A stretch of 64,000 nt of DNA from Theristus sp. LFF4_11 (GCA_030248135.1 JASANC010004681.1:1-64000); one strand, 5' to 3'. Positions 21,179-35,200 are shown, numbered from the stretch's first letter. Numbers and translations are program-made. Notes: generated by a model not told the origin, from the sequence alone.

Positions 21179-24100
21179 CTACTGTAACTCGATTTGTTGT
21201 TTTGCCTTTTCCAGAACGTCTGCGATGATTTCACTGTGGTGGAGCGGCATTATGGGCGATTCGGTCAAACCTGAAACACACAATTTGTGTATTGGTTGTG
21301 ACTGGTTAAATCCGGGTGGCATTACAAATTCGTGTTCCTTGTTCCATATGGAACATTCCAAATCCGCTATTCAGTGAAGACAAAACGCTGTATGGACAGA
21401 TACTGAAAACAAAAAAAAAACAAATCAGCAGACTTTTCCATGAGAAAATTGCTGCCTTTTCTTTTCGGAACATCAAGTTTGTGCAAGGACTGAAGCTGAA
21501 CCTATACAATAACATTATCAATTTTTAGGTTCTGCCACTCACTGAGAGTGCAGACGTAGAAAGGAAACAAGCTTCAATCTTCATGTGGCAATTCAAAATT
21601 GCCTAACTGACTCGGCCCTTTTAAGGGGTCTCGGATCACTTTTCCAATTTTAAATTCCCGCGTCATCATGCATGAAACTGTTTGCCTATCTATGCGGGCA
21701 TTGAGTCTCGGGCGGGAGTGTGGGTCCAAGATAACGACCATACACAATTGAATCGATGTATGCAGAACTAATCAATCGAACCTTTCAGAACGCAGTCGCG
21801 AACGTGTGCCGCCTCGTACGACAGACCAACGGAATGGTCGAAGAAAAAAGGCGCCGCCGAATGCGGCAGATCGGCGTGTAGCGATGCGATCTTGGCCAGT
21901 TGAAATTGATTAGGCACTTTTTCGAATACTTCCAGCTGCGTCGGCGCGTGGAAAGGGCGAGAAATCTGAGAAACAAAAACTATTTTTTGGCGGCGTCAAA
22001 AATTGAAATGTGTTTGCGGATTGGCTGAAGAAATCAAACGGAATTCGCTGCATCAACGCTGGGAGAAATGCTGCCGCGCCAAAATTGAAGACAATCTTTG
22101 AGAGACCAACCTCAATGTATCCTTTAGTGCCGTTGACAGTTGCCTTACCGGGCGACACACAGTCAAAGGAGAAGAACAAATTCGCCATTCGATCATTGCT
22201 GAACTTCAACACAATGCTGCCGGTGTTGTCGACGCCTGCGCTCAGAAAAGTTTAAACAATAGTAACTATTTTTATCGACAATTTGTCGGATAAAAACAAA
22301 TATTGTCGACTAAAATGGTAAACGCGGTGTGGTATGCCATTATCTAAGGCTAGGCTATTTCCAGGCTATTCACGGGCTCATCGGCTGTTTCAAGGGCTAC
22401 CACATTCACATCTACGATGCCTCGCTTGTCCGTGTTTCACACATCAACAACTCTCATTTGCAGAGCATCATATTTCTTAGCCCGATAACGCGAATACAGA
22501 ATGTAGCTCCTGGAATAGCCCGAGAATAAACCAGCCTTGGCGTTTGAGTCAATTTGTGAACGAAAAACCTGATTGAAAGGGAATGATAGTGTCATGTGCA
22601 GTAATACGGCCTCATTCCTGACCATGCCAGGTTCCATCAAAACACAACGACGATACCAGTTTTGAATTTGCGCCCGGCCACCGCATGCACGCCGGTCGGT
22701 GGTTCGCCAAAGACAAAAATCGCAAACATCACACAGTAACAGCCAATGTCCAACAGTGCACTGCCACCCTTATCCGACAGCTCCAAACGAGGCGCCGAGT
22801 TCTGAAGTGTGGAGAATTCGAATTCATGATCATCAATCACAGCGAAAGTTTTTTTGAAACCATGTGCTCTTTGTTAATGCGTTGTCACTGACAAAGAAAC
22901 ACACTGGCACTGGCGCGCATAATGTAATGTAAATTATAGTCTTGAGGCTGTGTATAATATCAATTTTTTAACTGAATGCGTGTGCAGACGTGAAAAGAAA
23001 ACTAGTTTCAATCTTTATGTGGCAATTCAAAGTCGCCTAAGTGACTCGGTCCTAAGTAGGGGACTCGGATCACTTTGCCAATTTTGAATTCCCGCGTCCT
23101 GCATGCAACTGTTTACCCATCTATGGGCTCATCGTGTTGCGGGACCAAAATAAAAGATCACACTCTGTATAACACAAAAATGCTGCACAGTGGCCACAAA
23201 CAAGCAGACGCACGCACACGCTGCCACGCGCACGGGGCCTGTGGGTCTGTATTTGACTTTGCAACATTGTTATGATACCGTATTACCCCCAATAAACCCC
23301 CATGGGGGATTAATACGTCAGCGACTTTTAGGGGTGGGGGTTTATTGGTGGGGGGGGGTTTATTTACAAAAAAATTCTAGGGGTGGGGGTTTGTTGAAAA
23401 TGGCAAAAATACATTGCATGGCAGGCAAGAAAGTCGCAGAAACTTCTAACTCTACATAGAAATTTCCTTTTATAACAGCCTTTTGTAATGAAATTACCAT
23501 TAACTCATCCATTTGGGGCCTTTGGTATCACAATTTCATCATTTTCACTGCAACCAGCCACTGAATTCGCTGGGTATGTGTTTCAAACAGGTTTTCAATA
23601 ATCCCCCATGGGGGATTATTTGTGGGGGGGGGGATTATTCGGAAACTTGTCGTGGGGGTGGGGGTTTATTGGTGGGGGGATTAATGGTGGGGGGGGTTTA
23701 ATGGGGGTAATACGGTACAAACAAAAAGTTCAATGCTTTCATTTAAAAAGCTGATTTTATTTGGTTTTTAACAAAAACACAATAAAAATTGAGATGTAAA
23801 AACAAAAATAACCAACATCGGACACATGCACCGGTGCAAATTCAGCTGCCACGGAGCGCACATCTCCGATTGAGTTTTGATCCAAATGTTTTCTCAGTTC
23901 ATTGTAGACGGGAAACATTCGGGACCAGAAGGCCTAAAGCACAGTATTGCAGAACAAGAGTACAATGCTAATTGAATTTCTTAATTGTTATTTTATAATT
24001 CCCCATCCATTGACAAGGAACGCAGTGCTTGCAAGTTTTTGGCGTCCCCCCCCCCCCTCTGTCCCCTGCTGTTTCTCCAAAGTTTCAGTAAAACAGAAAC

Positions 24101-25167
24101 TCAAAAGCTGTGTGATCCTCCAATCTTACTGAATAAATTGCTGAAAGTAAAAATAAGTCAACGTGTTGTTGACCTCCATGAAGAATCGCTTATTCTTGCG
24201 TGCAGTCTCAATCATTTCATTCGTGTCAGCAGCATTCATTGCCAGTGGCTTCTCACAAAGCACTGCTTTTCCAGCTTTCAACGCTTCGATGCTGGCTGCC
24301 TTGTGCTGCGGGTGAAGCGTGCCAACGTAGACAACATCTGAAAATAAGCTTTTTATGCAAATTTTATGCAATATGCTTTTCGTTGGACATAATAATGGAC
24401 AATAACTTCTGTCTCACAGTGCTTAGAGCTAGAACCATCAGAGTTTTCGTGCGTGTTCTAACTTACCGACGTTTTCATCAGCATGAAACTCATCTGGTGA
24501 CGTGTACACCTTAGCGTCATTCGCCATTTTGTGATCAGCCGCAAATTTCACTCCACGTTCCGCATCCGTGGTGCAGAGCGCCACAATCTGAAGTGTTTTC
24601 GTGGCTATTTGTACAAGTCAAACTGAGTTTAGAGTTTGTTTGTTTCGTCTGTCTTAACTCGGTTTCAATGGAGGCTTTGCGGGTTCCGAATCTAAATCTA
24701 ATTCTAATCCTAAGCGAAGACTTCAAATAAAATGAAAGTACCGAATTATTAACAACCAAGCGTGAAACACTTGGTTGAGATTGGGAGCCGCGAGTCGGTT
24801 CGGCTGTAAGCTCTGTTAAGCTCTACGGTCGTAAGCTCCAGACTTCGCAATGTAATATCAATTTTTTAAGTTCTGCGACTGAATGCGTGTGCAGGCGTGA
24901 AAAGAAAACTAGTTTCAATTGTTATGTGCAATTCAAAGTCGCCAAAGTGACTCGGCCCTATGTAGGGGACTCGGATCACTACCAATTTTGAATTCCCACG
25001 TCCTGCATGCAACGGTTTACCCACCTATGGGCACATTGAGTTGCGGGACCAAAATAAAACTGAATCAAACTGGTTACCTTGTGCTCACCAGCTGGCAGTA
25101 CCTCCATTGCAAACGCAAAATCCGAGCTGATCTTGCCGCAACCACGGATACCCCAACGAAGAAGCAT
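21179..25167 (-). CDS. DHDH: Trans-1,2-dihydrobenzene-1,2-diol dehydrogenase (DHDH), intact copy
   Basis: Eight exons: 25167-25078, 24587-24467, 24337-24174, 23933-23832, 22801-22657, 22235-22111, 21965-21782, 21270-21179. They total 340 aa, close to the 334 aa of mammalian DHDH. It is a Gfo/Idh/MocA-family NADP-dependent oxidoreductase. The Rossmann Gly motif is at residues 6-14 (GIRGCGKIS), VYVGTLHPQHK at about 73-83, EKP at 99-101 and DIGCYC at 177-182. In the family this enzyme oxidises trans-dihydrodiols of aromatics and some pentoses in the cytosol. The C-terminal motif GLSYEAAHVRDC matches the family ending. Introns carry family D MITEs (introns 1, 4, 7) and a family E repeat. Phases all close and no lesion is visible, unlike the downstream paralogue. 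Confidence 0.9.
21515..21740 (+). mobile_element. MITE family D, copy 2
   Basis: Carries GTTCTGCCACTCACTGAGAG, TGTGGCAATTCAAAAT, CCCGCGTCATCATGCATGAA and CTATCTATGCGGGCATTGAG. It lies in intron 7 of the intact DHDH gene. Confidence 0.65.
22950..23162 (+). mobile_element. MITE family D, copy 3
   Basis: Starts ATAATATCAATTTTTTAACT and ends ACCAAAATAAAAGATCAC, with TGGCAATTCAAAGTCGCC and CCCGCGTCCTGCATGCAA inside. It lies in intron 4 of the intact DHDH gene. Confidence 0.7.
23276..23716. repeat. Repeat family E, copy 2 (both termini)
   Basis: About 440 bp. It begins TACCGTATTACCCCCAATAA and ends with the inverted TTTAATGGGGGTAATACGGTA. Both ends carry further AAACCCCC and GGGGGTTTATT units. 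The centre equals the one at 13290-13490. It is a non-coding element with terminal inverted repeats, in intron 4 of the intact DHDH gene. Confidence 0.75.
24847..25063 (+). mobile_element. MITE family D, copy 4
   Basis: Starts GTAATATCAATTTTTTAAGT and ends GCGGGACCAAAATAAAA. It is inserted in intron 1 of the intact DHDH gene. The corresponding intron of the decayed paralogue shares the first 18 bases after the donor but lacks the element, so this insertion came after the gene duplication. Confidence 0.75.
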
Positions 25168-27528
25168 TGTCCGCAATAATTTTTTATTTTTTTAATCTCT
25201 AAACTGAGTGCAACTGGACTGAGTAACTAACTGTACGTAAATGGCAAGAAATTTGGTTGAAAATGGAAAATAATGGTCTTTTCAGAATTGAAATAAATTA
25301 CCACACTATTCAAAACTTTGTTTTTCAAATTTGACCGGAAAGCCGCCATGGAAACACAACAACTCCGTTTGTATGCTCTTTTTACCCAACATATAATCAG
25401 TCGAGACTTGTCATATGCGTTTCATACGTTTCAACGTGTACAGAACAGCAGTGAAAACATAAAATCGATGCTGCCAAATAATATTTCTAACTTGTTTACA
25501 AAAATGTGAAAAAAAAATTGATCCAGGTACAAAAATTCGACATTTTTGTGCACAAGCTGGTTGTTACCACCACACCAGCAAAACACATTTGTGAACTGAA
25601 GTCGTGAAACTGAAAAGAAAGTGTCATTTTTCAGGATCAATATTCAGCACGTATCGATAAAAAATAAACCAGTGAACCAGCCATAAAACTTTTGTGCAGT
25701 GTATAAAATATCACCACACGATGCCAAAAAAGATGAAAGCGATAAATCATTTCTGCGATAAAGACAATGACAGTTAACATTGCAGTGTAGTAGTAGTGGT
25801 GTGTGAATGGAAGAGAAAAACGTTGAGAGGGGGAGAAGAAGACCATCTGGACCTGGGTAATTTTATTTCGTTTTTATTTTTACCTTTGAGTGCTTGTGTG
25901 TCTGTGTGCAGTGAATTTACAGACAAAACTGAAAATGAAGCAAACGGATCAAGCGGGTTTTCATGAAGCAAATTCCCTTAAAATTCAAGCAAAATGGTTA
26001 TTTTGGGTCAAAATTGATATATTTTATGCTTTCGAAAGCAAAAATTTTCAAATATGTAAGCCAAAAAAACTCAGGTAAAGGTAAATTCAATTTTTTTGGG
26101 GGACCGCGCCCGCCCTCTCCGTCCCTCGCCTGCTAACCAAAACAACCTCCACTGCCCCACCCGCCTCCCCCAAATAAAATCGAATCTGTAACCTTCAATT
26201 TTTTTTCGACTCCCTCCCGCTCAGCTGCTACGTTTACCTAAAAAGTATGTTTTTGCGACATTTTCTGTCCGTTTTTTGCAAATTTTCTTTTTTTTTTGAT
26301 TTTGATTTTGATTCTAATTTTGAGCGTTTTTAGGATTTAGATTTAGGCATGATTTGGGCAACAAAAAATCCAGCTTAAGGGTTTAGCGTACGGTTTCATA
26401 TTTAAAATTACATGTACGCAGTGGTGGAGGTAGAGATGTCAAGAAAAAAAAATTTTCTATTTTTTTCTTTTTTAAAAAAAAAAATTTTTTTTTAAATTTT
26501 TTTTTTTAAGGGGGACACCGGGCACCCGAGGGGGGGGATGGCGGCCCCCCCGCGCCCCCACAAAAACTGCAATTTCCACCTTTCGAGATCCTGAAAAACG
26601 ATGCGTAAATGTGAGTTCTCTGCTTCTATCTCACCTTAGCGACATCGGAATTTGTTGAACTGGCCTTTGCGACGCTCAAGTACTTCAATGCGCGAGTCGA
26701 TCATCACTCACCAAGGCTGAAAACAGTCGATAAATCAATCCAGAATACCACCTGCAGCGTTGAAGACTAAGTGACAAGGTAAAGTCAAAGAAAATTTTTG
26801 TTGAACTTTCGAAAAATTATGCCAAAAACGGCATTTTCAGGGCACATTAAAGAAAAAATTTCAAAAATTTTTAATAAAAAAAATAAAAAAAAATGCTCAT
26901 TTTTTTTTTACTTTTTTTTTTAAAAAAAAATTAAAAAAAAAATTTTTTTTTTGACCCTTACATCTCTAGGTGGAGGTGTTCCTCTTCCTCTTTAACACGG
27001 ATGACAAAATAAGAAAAAAATGCAAAAACCAATTTGACCCTTTTTCACCTTATCAAAAAGGCCTGGCTGAGGATTAGGGCTAGATTTAGGATTTGGTAGG
27101 AACCTACAACGACTTTATTGCGAGCAACAACTCATCGAAAGAAAATCAAAAATCATTTTCAAAAATTTTTAAATATGAATAGCGATTACCAACAAATCTG
27201 ATGATAGTGACAAAAAAAATAAAAATACCGTAAATAAATACCCTTTTGCATTTTTGCTGATTTTTTTGTTTGCTGCGCACGTTGTGTTTGTGAATTTTTT
27301 AGAGCAAGAATGGATCAATGCGACAAATCAAAATGACACGGAGACGGAACATTGAATAAAACTTATATAAGAAAATAAAATAAAACATTAAAGAATAAGA
27401 TTGAAATAAAACAAAATGAACTGAATTTTTTGACGTGCGTGTTTCGTCGAGTTTTTCGGTTTTGCTGTTCAAACACTACTGTGCCATTATCTGTGATTGA
27501 AGAAAGTGCGAAGAGAGAAAACAAAAAA
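25168..27528. other. Gene-poor spacer between DHDH and the CTTNBP2-like gene
   Basis: No gene supported. It contains a hAT-type element (26431-26968), A/T-rich runs and short frames without family resemblance. The promoter regions of two divergently placed genes (minus-strand DHDH at 25167, plus-strand CTTNBP2-like at 27529) must lie here; no motif is distinct enough to call. Confidence 0.5.
26431..26968. mobile_element. Non-autonomous hAT-type element, TSD GGTGGAGG
   Basis: A 538-bp element starting TAGAGATGTCAAG and ending TTGACCCTTACATCTCTA, with GGTGGAGG duplicated at 26423-26430 and 26969-26976. The ends carry long A/T runs. The interior has a short segment with C-rich and TCGCAT words and no transposase. 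Confidence 0.85.
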
Positions 27529-29197
27529 ATGGATCTGAGTTTGCCGCAGAAAGATGCGGGCGCGTCAACGTCGGCGAGCAAGTCGGAACACAGTCGGTAA
27601 GAATGAAAAGAGCCAATCAATTCGTTTTCTTTCGTTTTCCAATTTTGTCGTTATTTCATTAAAAAGTTTGTATTTTGAGCTCTTTTTATCTCATAATAAA
27701 TCACACCAAATAAAACAGATCTATCTGGTTTCCATTCTAATTCTAAACTTTTCCAATTCTAACTATTCCAACTCCAGAGACATTTGTTTCAGATTCCGCG
27801 ATGGTTTCAAAGCGGCTCAATTTGCGCCCGGCACTGCCGATGAGTCGACGATAAAATCGGCATTGTTGAGCGATGCGAAAAAAGTCTGTGACTTTTGGCT
27901 TCAATTCCACACTTGTTGTCGTTTGTTTGCGGGGTCGTTTTCAAAGTTTCGAACGAATTGGTCAAACAGAAAACTCAGTGACTCGATTCGAGGCTCGACT
28001 GATTCTTGATCTGGCACTATTTCGCTTTATGTATGTAGTTAGTCAAGTGTGTAGTTATGTGGTCAACGCAAGATCAGCTCAAGCAATAAGCATCATGTTT
28101 CTGATTCTGATTCATATTACAGTTACAACTCCGACTTTCGCTTGTCTCATTGGCTCAGTAAGAAAACCCAAAATGGCGTTTTCCTTTTCAGTTTGGATTG
28201 TGTAAATTCAGCATTTCTCGGGTGGTACGATAAGAGTAAGGCAAAGTAAGAGAAACTCGTATTTTTCCTTCTCTTCTGCAGCGTGGAATCTCGCCGGCAA
28301 GTTCACCGTCGAGCAGCGGCGGCGGCAGCACACGACTGGATCTGGGTCGGACGGACTTGCTGAGATTGCTCAGTTATCTCGAGGGCGAACTGCAGGCGCG
28401 AGACATCGCCATTGCGACGCTGAAGGCTCGTTTTTTTTTCGTTGTTTTGTCTGAACCAATTTCACTCAATCGCAATAACGCCAGAAAAACGCGTCATGTT
28501 TAGTAGACGTCGATCATGTCCGTATTTTCCGATCAGGATAGAAAAATGAAACTGTTTATCAGATATTTGAGTGCAAGGAAAACTAGGTCGTTTTTCCGAC
28601 AATGAACAACCGTTGTCACCCTCATGGCCTGGTGGTTGGTAGCGCGTTAGACTCTTGTATCGCCGAGAGGTGTATCGGCATTTAACGACAGAAAACTCGA
28701 TAGGCACGCTTCTCGACGGCGTTCGGTACGCTGTTCTGTGTTAGTAGCCGTCGCTAAAAAACCTCACCTAAAACCACCGTTCGCTCGCCAGCCATGCCGT
28801 AATTCGCGCCGACTCCGCTTGATTTCAGGCGGAAAAGACGAAACAGATGCTGTACCAGGCGAAATACGGCCGCCTCGGTCTGAACGATCCGCTGGCGGCG
28901 CTGCAACGCGACTCGGACACGATCGGCGAGCTGGACGGCGACTTCGACGAGGCGCACATCGCACGCATGTACGACGGGCAGCTGGCGCAGCTGGAACGGC
29001 TGATCGCAGCGCAGCGACGCGCGCACGCCAGGGCGAAACAGGTTGCGTGGGCGGGGCTGCCTCAGGACATTCGTTGGGCTCGTGGCTCGTTTTTTGTTGT
29101 TTCCCCACTTGCGCGCGGCACACACAGGTTTGGTTGGACGACCAGACGGTGGTGGTTTCACCGTGCGCTTCTGTTCTGTTCTCGCGTTTTTCTTGAA

Positions 29198-29228
<31 letters not shown>

Positions 29229-32200
29229 CCTTTTTGGTTCTGCGACTCGATACGAGCATAGAACAAGCAAGAGGCTTCATACGCTTGACGCGGGAATGCA
29301 GAATATTGGTGCAGCGACTCGAGAGTGCCTGAGATACGGCTGGAGGTGACTGGCGCCATTTTGAATTGCCGCATCAAGCAACGTAATTTCCTCTCCACGC
29401 GTCTGCAATCGCAGCGAGTCGCAGCGCCAAAAGCAAAGCCAATGCTTGAGCGTGAGCGTGTCGCAGAGCGAAATGACGTCAAGTGGTGCGTCCGCCCAAA
29501 AGTTGGTGCTGCCTGGCACAGCAACAGCAGCTCAGCAACGCAAGTTTCCAGGTCGTCAGCAGATGCGTTCACGTGTGAAAACAAGAACGCACAACTCAAA
29601 CGCACGTTTCCCTGAACGCAGGTGCTCTCATCTGCCGAGCGGCGTCACGCGCGCACCGTGCGCGAGTTGGAGGGCGAGCGGCAGCGGAGCGCTGCGGACG
29701 CCGCGCAGGGCGACGACGTGTGCATGCTGCTCGAGAAGGAGCGGCAGACGCTGAAACAGCAGGTCGCTGGTTGCCTGCCACTGCTGCGCGTGGTTTTCGC
29801 ATTTTTTTTACCTGGGCTGAAGCATAAATGCTGAAAGTTTCGCACGCCAAATGATCGAGCTACGTTGCGGGATCATGTATGGGCGTTCAATGATTGGGGA
29901 AGAATTCGATGAGCGGCCTTTTCAATGGGCCCTGGCTGGAAACTAGAAGGATTGCCTGAAAATATGAAGATTTGACAAACATCCTGTTGATGAATCAGGA
30001 ATTTTTTTCCAAAACGTGCGTTTTTATTATTTTTTGTTGTGGTTTTATATATGTGTTTCACAACGTGGAAATTCCGTGCCTAAATCAGTCCAGCACTGAA
30101 ATTATCTCACTTAAAATGTGTTTTTTTCTGTCAACTTTCCAGATGGAACACCAAAAGAGCGAGCAAAAGAAGACCGAGAAGGAAATGGAGAAGCTGAAAA
30201 AGACGCTCGACGAAGAGAAAGAGCGACACAAGTCGATGGTTCTGTATTTGATCCAGGAGCGACGGCAGCTGCTGGTGAAACTGCACGAGGAGCGACAGCG
30301 TATCCAGCAGATCACCGCTCAGCAAACCGGTTCGTATTTGTGTTTTGTGTGTGTGTGTGTTCTGGCCTGTTTGGATTGTGAATTGAGATTCAACTTGATT
30401 TGTATCTGACACTTGTACTCGAAAGCAAGACTGCGGTTGGATAAAAATCAATAGCGGAAAGGAATTAGAATAAAAAGTTAGAAAAACTTGTGATGTTTTT
30501 CAAAAGTTCATTACACGTGAACATTTTTTCACACTCACGAAAAAAAACTTGCAGGTTTGGCTTTTCAATAGTTGCCAGCATAAACATTCTTTCAGCAAGG
30601 CAACTTTCGCTTGACAAATTTCAGACCAGGAGCAGAACGCGCTGCTGATGATGAATAAAACATTGGACGACATGAAAGCGCAATTGCAACAACTGAAGCG
30701 AGAAAAGGCTGATTTACATCGACAATTAGACGCGGAGCGACAGGATAATGTGACGTTGAAGGACATTGTTAAAACGCAGGAAGAGGATCTGAACTTGATA
30801 CGGTTAGATTTCTGAATTGTTTTCAGTGGTTTTTACGGTATATTTTTTTTGCAAACGAAGTTTACTGATTTATTTAGAAACAAACGGAAACATTGCATTT
30901 TTGCTACTGTGTTTTATTTTCAGTTGCAAATGATTTTTGATCGTCTCTATTTTCCTATTCTCAAACAAACACTCAGGCATGCTTGTGCTGCCGTGTTCAT
31001 TTGTTTTTGTGATTGCCCTGTATTAGACTGGAACGCAAGTGAACCGTCTTCAGAAACGCACTTTTTCAAGCCTGAAGGATTGAATGTTTAATTGAATAAT
31101 AATTATAAAACCATTCAAATGTTTTTATGTTTTTCTCAGTCAAAACATTCTCGCGAAGACGCGCCAGCACTCGCAACAGCAACAGCAGAACGTCTCGCCA
31201 AGCAGTCCCGTGCACGGTCAATCGATGATGATGCAACAAAAGCCGCCGTCGCCCACGATTCCTGCCGCATCAAGGGGACAGCCGATGTCGCCGTCTGGCG
31301 CCTCCCGACCGCCGCCCGCCTACGGAGTGCCGGCCAGTAATAGGTGCGGTTTTTTTTTATTATTTTGAGTTTTCTAATCACAAATCGTGTAATTTGTCAA
31401 AGCGGGTGAATGTACTCTGAATTCCGTGCTTCACCGAGTTTGTCAGTGAAGAAGCAACTAAAGTTTAGTTTTCAACTAAAGCTTTCGGATTCGCTGCCCT
31501 GCGGGGATATAGCGACCGCAGGCCACCGAAACCGAAATCGGGCTAAGATCACTGGTGCCCCCAGGACAGAGCGGGGCTTAGAGGCTGTCCCCCTCACGTG
31601 GCGAGGGTATTGGTTCCACGGGATGGTGAGCCGTCCGTTCCCCAATCCCACCGGAGTTTGGTACCTTCGGGTTTCCGGAATCGGTGGGGGGCGTGCTTCA
31701 AATATTAAAAAAAGCAAACATACTGGCAAACATTCGCTGTTGCGTACGTATGTTGTGCTTTGTGTATGGTGCCAGTACGCGCAATGTGATCGTTTGATGC
31801 AGTTTTGATTGCAGAAGCAATCGTCGATAGATAGACAAAGCAATCACAGATGAAAAGCTCACGGTTTTCAGCCACTGACGGTAGAAATTGACTGACTTCC
31901 GCAAAAAAGAATCCATTGCCATTTTCTAAATTCCATTCATACTGCAGACTACAACTTTCGCCGACGGCTGCCACGACGCTGGAGGCGCGTTTCAGTGCTC
32001 GAATGGCCTCCGGTGGCATTCTGACGAATCCGAACTACCATGGCAGCGCCGATTACATGGACGGTTGGTGTTTGTTGGGTGTTCGCGGAATTGTAAATTG
32101 CTTTTGGTTGAAAATTTTTTTGCTTGGGGTATTTTTTGATCGAACTGTTGTCCATTCTGTACATTGAACAATTTGAATCTGGCACGCTGATTGGCTGCGG

Positions 32201-35200
32201 CAAGCTGCTAGAATTAAATAGTGGGCAAGACACAAGTTGAAAAGAACCAATCGAATCAAACGTTCAACGTTCAATTTACTGTTTCAGTTTTGTTGTAATT
32301 TTTCGTCTTTTGCGTTGATATCCGGTTTATTAAAGTTTGTGTATCAAAAGATCAAAAAAATTGTTGTTTTTCCGGTGCGGTGCACCTGCTGGACACTTAA
32401 GTGTCACCAACAAACGAAACAATGCCAAACTTCTTTTCCTCAATCATTTTTTCTTTTCTCAGCCCACCCAGCGGCCGTCAGTTCGCCGCCGTTGGAAACG
32501 CCGCAGCAGCAGAACGCCGTCGCATCATCCTCCTACCACCACGTGCCGAACCAGACGTCCGCCGTGCCGGCCGTTTCGCGACCGCGGCCCGTGGCACATC
32601 AGTACGCGAGCACCGGTAGCCTGCCGAACTCGATCGGCGCGCAGACCGGTGCGGCGCCGCAAATCTCGCGCATCGTCACCGTAACGGGCACAACGGCGAA
32701 ACTGCCGCCCTGGTGCGTGCGTGCGCGTGTTTTTTTTTGCAGAATTCCAGAGAACCGTCTGGGGTTTGGTTGAGTTTTGTATATTTATCATTTCTTGGAG
32801 TTTTGCGACTGAATTTAACGCGTAGATGGGGAAATCAGTTTCACATACTTGATGCGGCAAGACAACATAGCCGAAGTTTACGCCCCAAAGATGCGATGCA
32901 GAAACGTTTCCACACCACCGCAGTGTTGCAATTGGCGCAGCCAAGAATGAAACTTTCTGCTTTGTACGTCTGCAAGCAAATGTATTATTGAGTCACAGCA
33001 CCGAAAGACACAAAGAATGGATAATACAGGTTGAGCAGTGATTCCGATTCCATTGTCTACGCTCGCAGTCATATTCGCAAACGTCTTTTTCGATGGTCGC
33101 GTGTTTGCAGGGAGCAGCAGCCTCCGGTGCGTCGTCCTGCGAGTCTCAGCCAGGCTGCGCCGCGCACGCGCACCGGCGGCGACTACGGCGATGTCGGCAT
33201 CAGCCCCACCGTGCCACCGTCGCAATCTGGTTGGTGTGTTTTGACGTTCTTTAGTGTTTGCTGGATTGTATTCTCCAGTTGAATCACTAGAGTTCAATAC
33301 TTCGATTGGACTGTGAGCGAGTCTGAAACAACCGACAGGCTGGATGCGCGCATTGCTGTGGAGGCGGACTTTGACTGCACCGAATGCATGCATCAACTGC
33401 ACTGTGTGCAACCAACCAATCAGCTAGTTGTATATATTACCTAGATGGGCTATCATCTGTGACTAGCTGGTTGGTGTTCACGTGATGCGGTGCTGTGGAG
33501 GTAGAGGCTGTTCTGCATAGAAAACACCACGTGATCATTAAGCAGTCAGCTATAATAGTTGCATATAATAGCGAACTACACTGCATCTTTCTAATTCCGT
33601 CATACTTTATTGCGTTTCGAACATTGTTTCAGGTCAACAGCCAGTGCCAATCGCGCACACTCGTCAACAGTCTGCTCAACAACTCGGTCAACACCAGCAG
33701 AAGCTGAAACCACAACAACAACAGCAGAGCGGCAAAGTGCTGCGTCAGGAGTCGGCTGATTCGGTCTCAACGCGACATAACGTGTCGTCGGCGGCGACGT
33801 CACAAGCAGCAGCACGCCGCAGTGCAAACGCCAAGTCACGTCAGGTTGGTTGGTTCGGTTTTGTTTTAGGTTGGTTTAGTCACGTCAAGGTCGGGAACAA
33901 CGCCTAATGGAACAGCTGATCGAGGCAGCAGATGAAGATGGTTTTCTGAAACATTATTACGAGATGTAGAAAAAACAGCTCGGGAACGTCGAGGCGACGA
34001 ATATGCTAAAGCACACGATTTACCGTTTTCTGATTTCATTTCGGGAGCTTTCATAGTCGCGGTTGGGTAGAAAGGCTGAAAATCTGTCTGGTCTGGTTAG
34101 TTTGGTTGATCGGATGTTATGTGTGGTGACTGTTTCTCGGGTGGTTGTGTTGTGCTGATTCGGTTGATTCTGTTTTTCTGGTTGCGATTGTTGGTTGGTG
34201 GTACAGTTTTCTCTCCTTTTTGTGAATTGTTTTTTTTAGTTTTCAGTTGCTTTTAAGCATGACGCACAGAAAAAAACGGATTTTCATTGGGAAAAAAATC
34301 CGCATTTCAGTCACGGTAAACTGCGACAAATGTACGCCCATGGAGTGCGGTATCTACCGTATTCGGTCTCGACAGTTGCCTCTGGTTTAAAGCTTGCTTC
34401 GGATGCTCGTGCACTGCTGCCGTCTGACCGGTGTTGCAAAGACCGCAAGACCGAAACACGGTAGATACTGGACACCCGAAGAAGCTCCATCGTTTTGACA
34501 TTGAACATTTGACTAAAAAGCCGCAGTCTTGAGCCAATGCACTCTGTTGTTGTGGTGACACAGTAATGTTGCAACCGTAACCCACGAGACAAGCACACTC
34601 CAATGCTACAATATCGTATGTGTGCGTGCGTTTGTGTTTATTGTGCGTGTGTGTGTGCCAACATTACAATGTTGCACCGTTCCACCCGAGTGCACTGTCT
34701 TCAGACTAGCACCCTTGCAAACAAACAAACAAAAAACTGAAACCAAAAACCGTGCTGCCCTGGCAAGGAGGCCGAGCTGCCACCAGAGCCGCTGATCGCG
34801 GCTGCCCACCTGCGCGACGCCTCCGACTACGAGTATCTCGACGCGATTCGCCTCGCGAACGAGCAACAACAGCAGCAACAGCACAGTTTCGCCCAGCAAC
34901 ACAGTCCGAATAGTTCGGTTGTTTCGCCTCACTCGTTCGACACGGAGCCAGAGATCGCCCAATTGGAGGCGGTCATCGCGTCGTTGAGCGACAGCGCCGG
35001 CATAGGCCGCTACCAGCGACACCAGCTGCAGAATTCGAAATTCGCTGCTGCCGGCGGTGGTGACACGGTGATCGCGAACCCGGCCGCCGCCGCAGGCTTG
35101 TTTTTGGCGCGAAATTTGAGTACGCCGGCGACTCGGAGCAATGTGGCGCCTGGAAATGCGGCGACGGCAAACGCGCTCCGGAGTGAGTGATGCTGCCTGC

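Noticed and set aside
28627..28690. tRNA-like A box (TGGTTGGTAGCGCGTTAGAC) in a CTTNBP2-like intron
   Set aside because: No B box and no cloverleaf could be drawn; may be a SINE scrap but not enough to annotate.
28754..29605. Long minus-strand open frame (283 codons) opposite the CTTNBP2-like gene
   Set aside because: It is an antisense shadow of coding exons 4 and 5 and the introns between; composition is Arg/Ser-rich and no family resemblance is seen.
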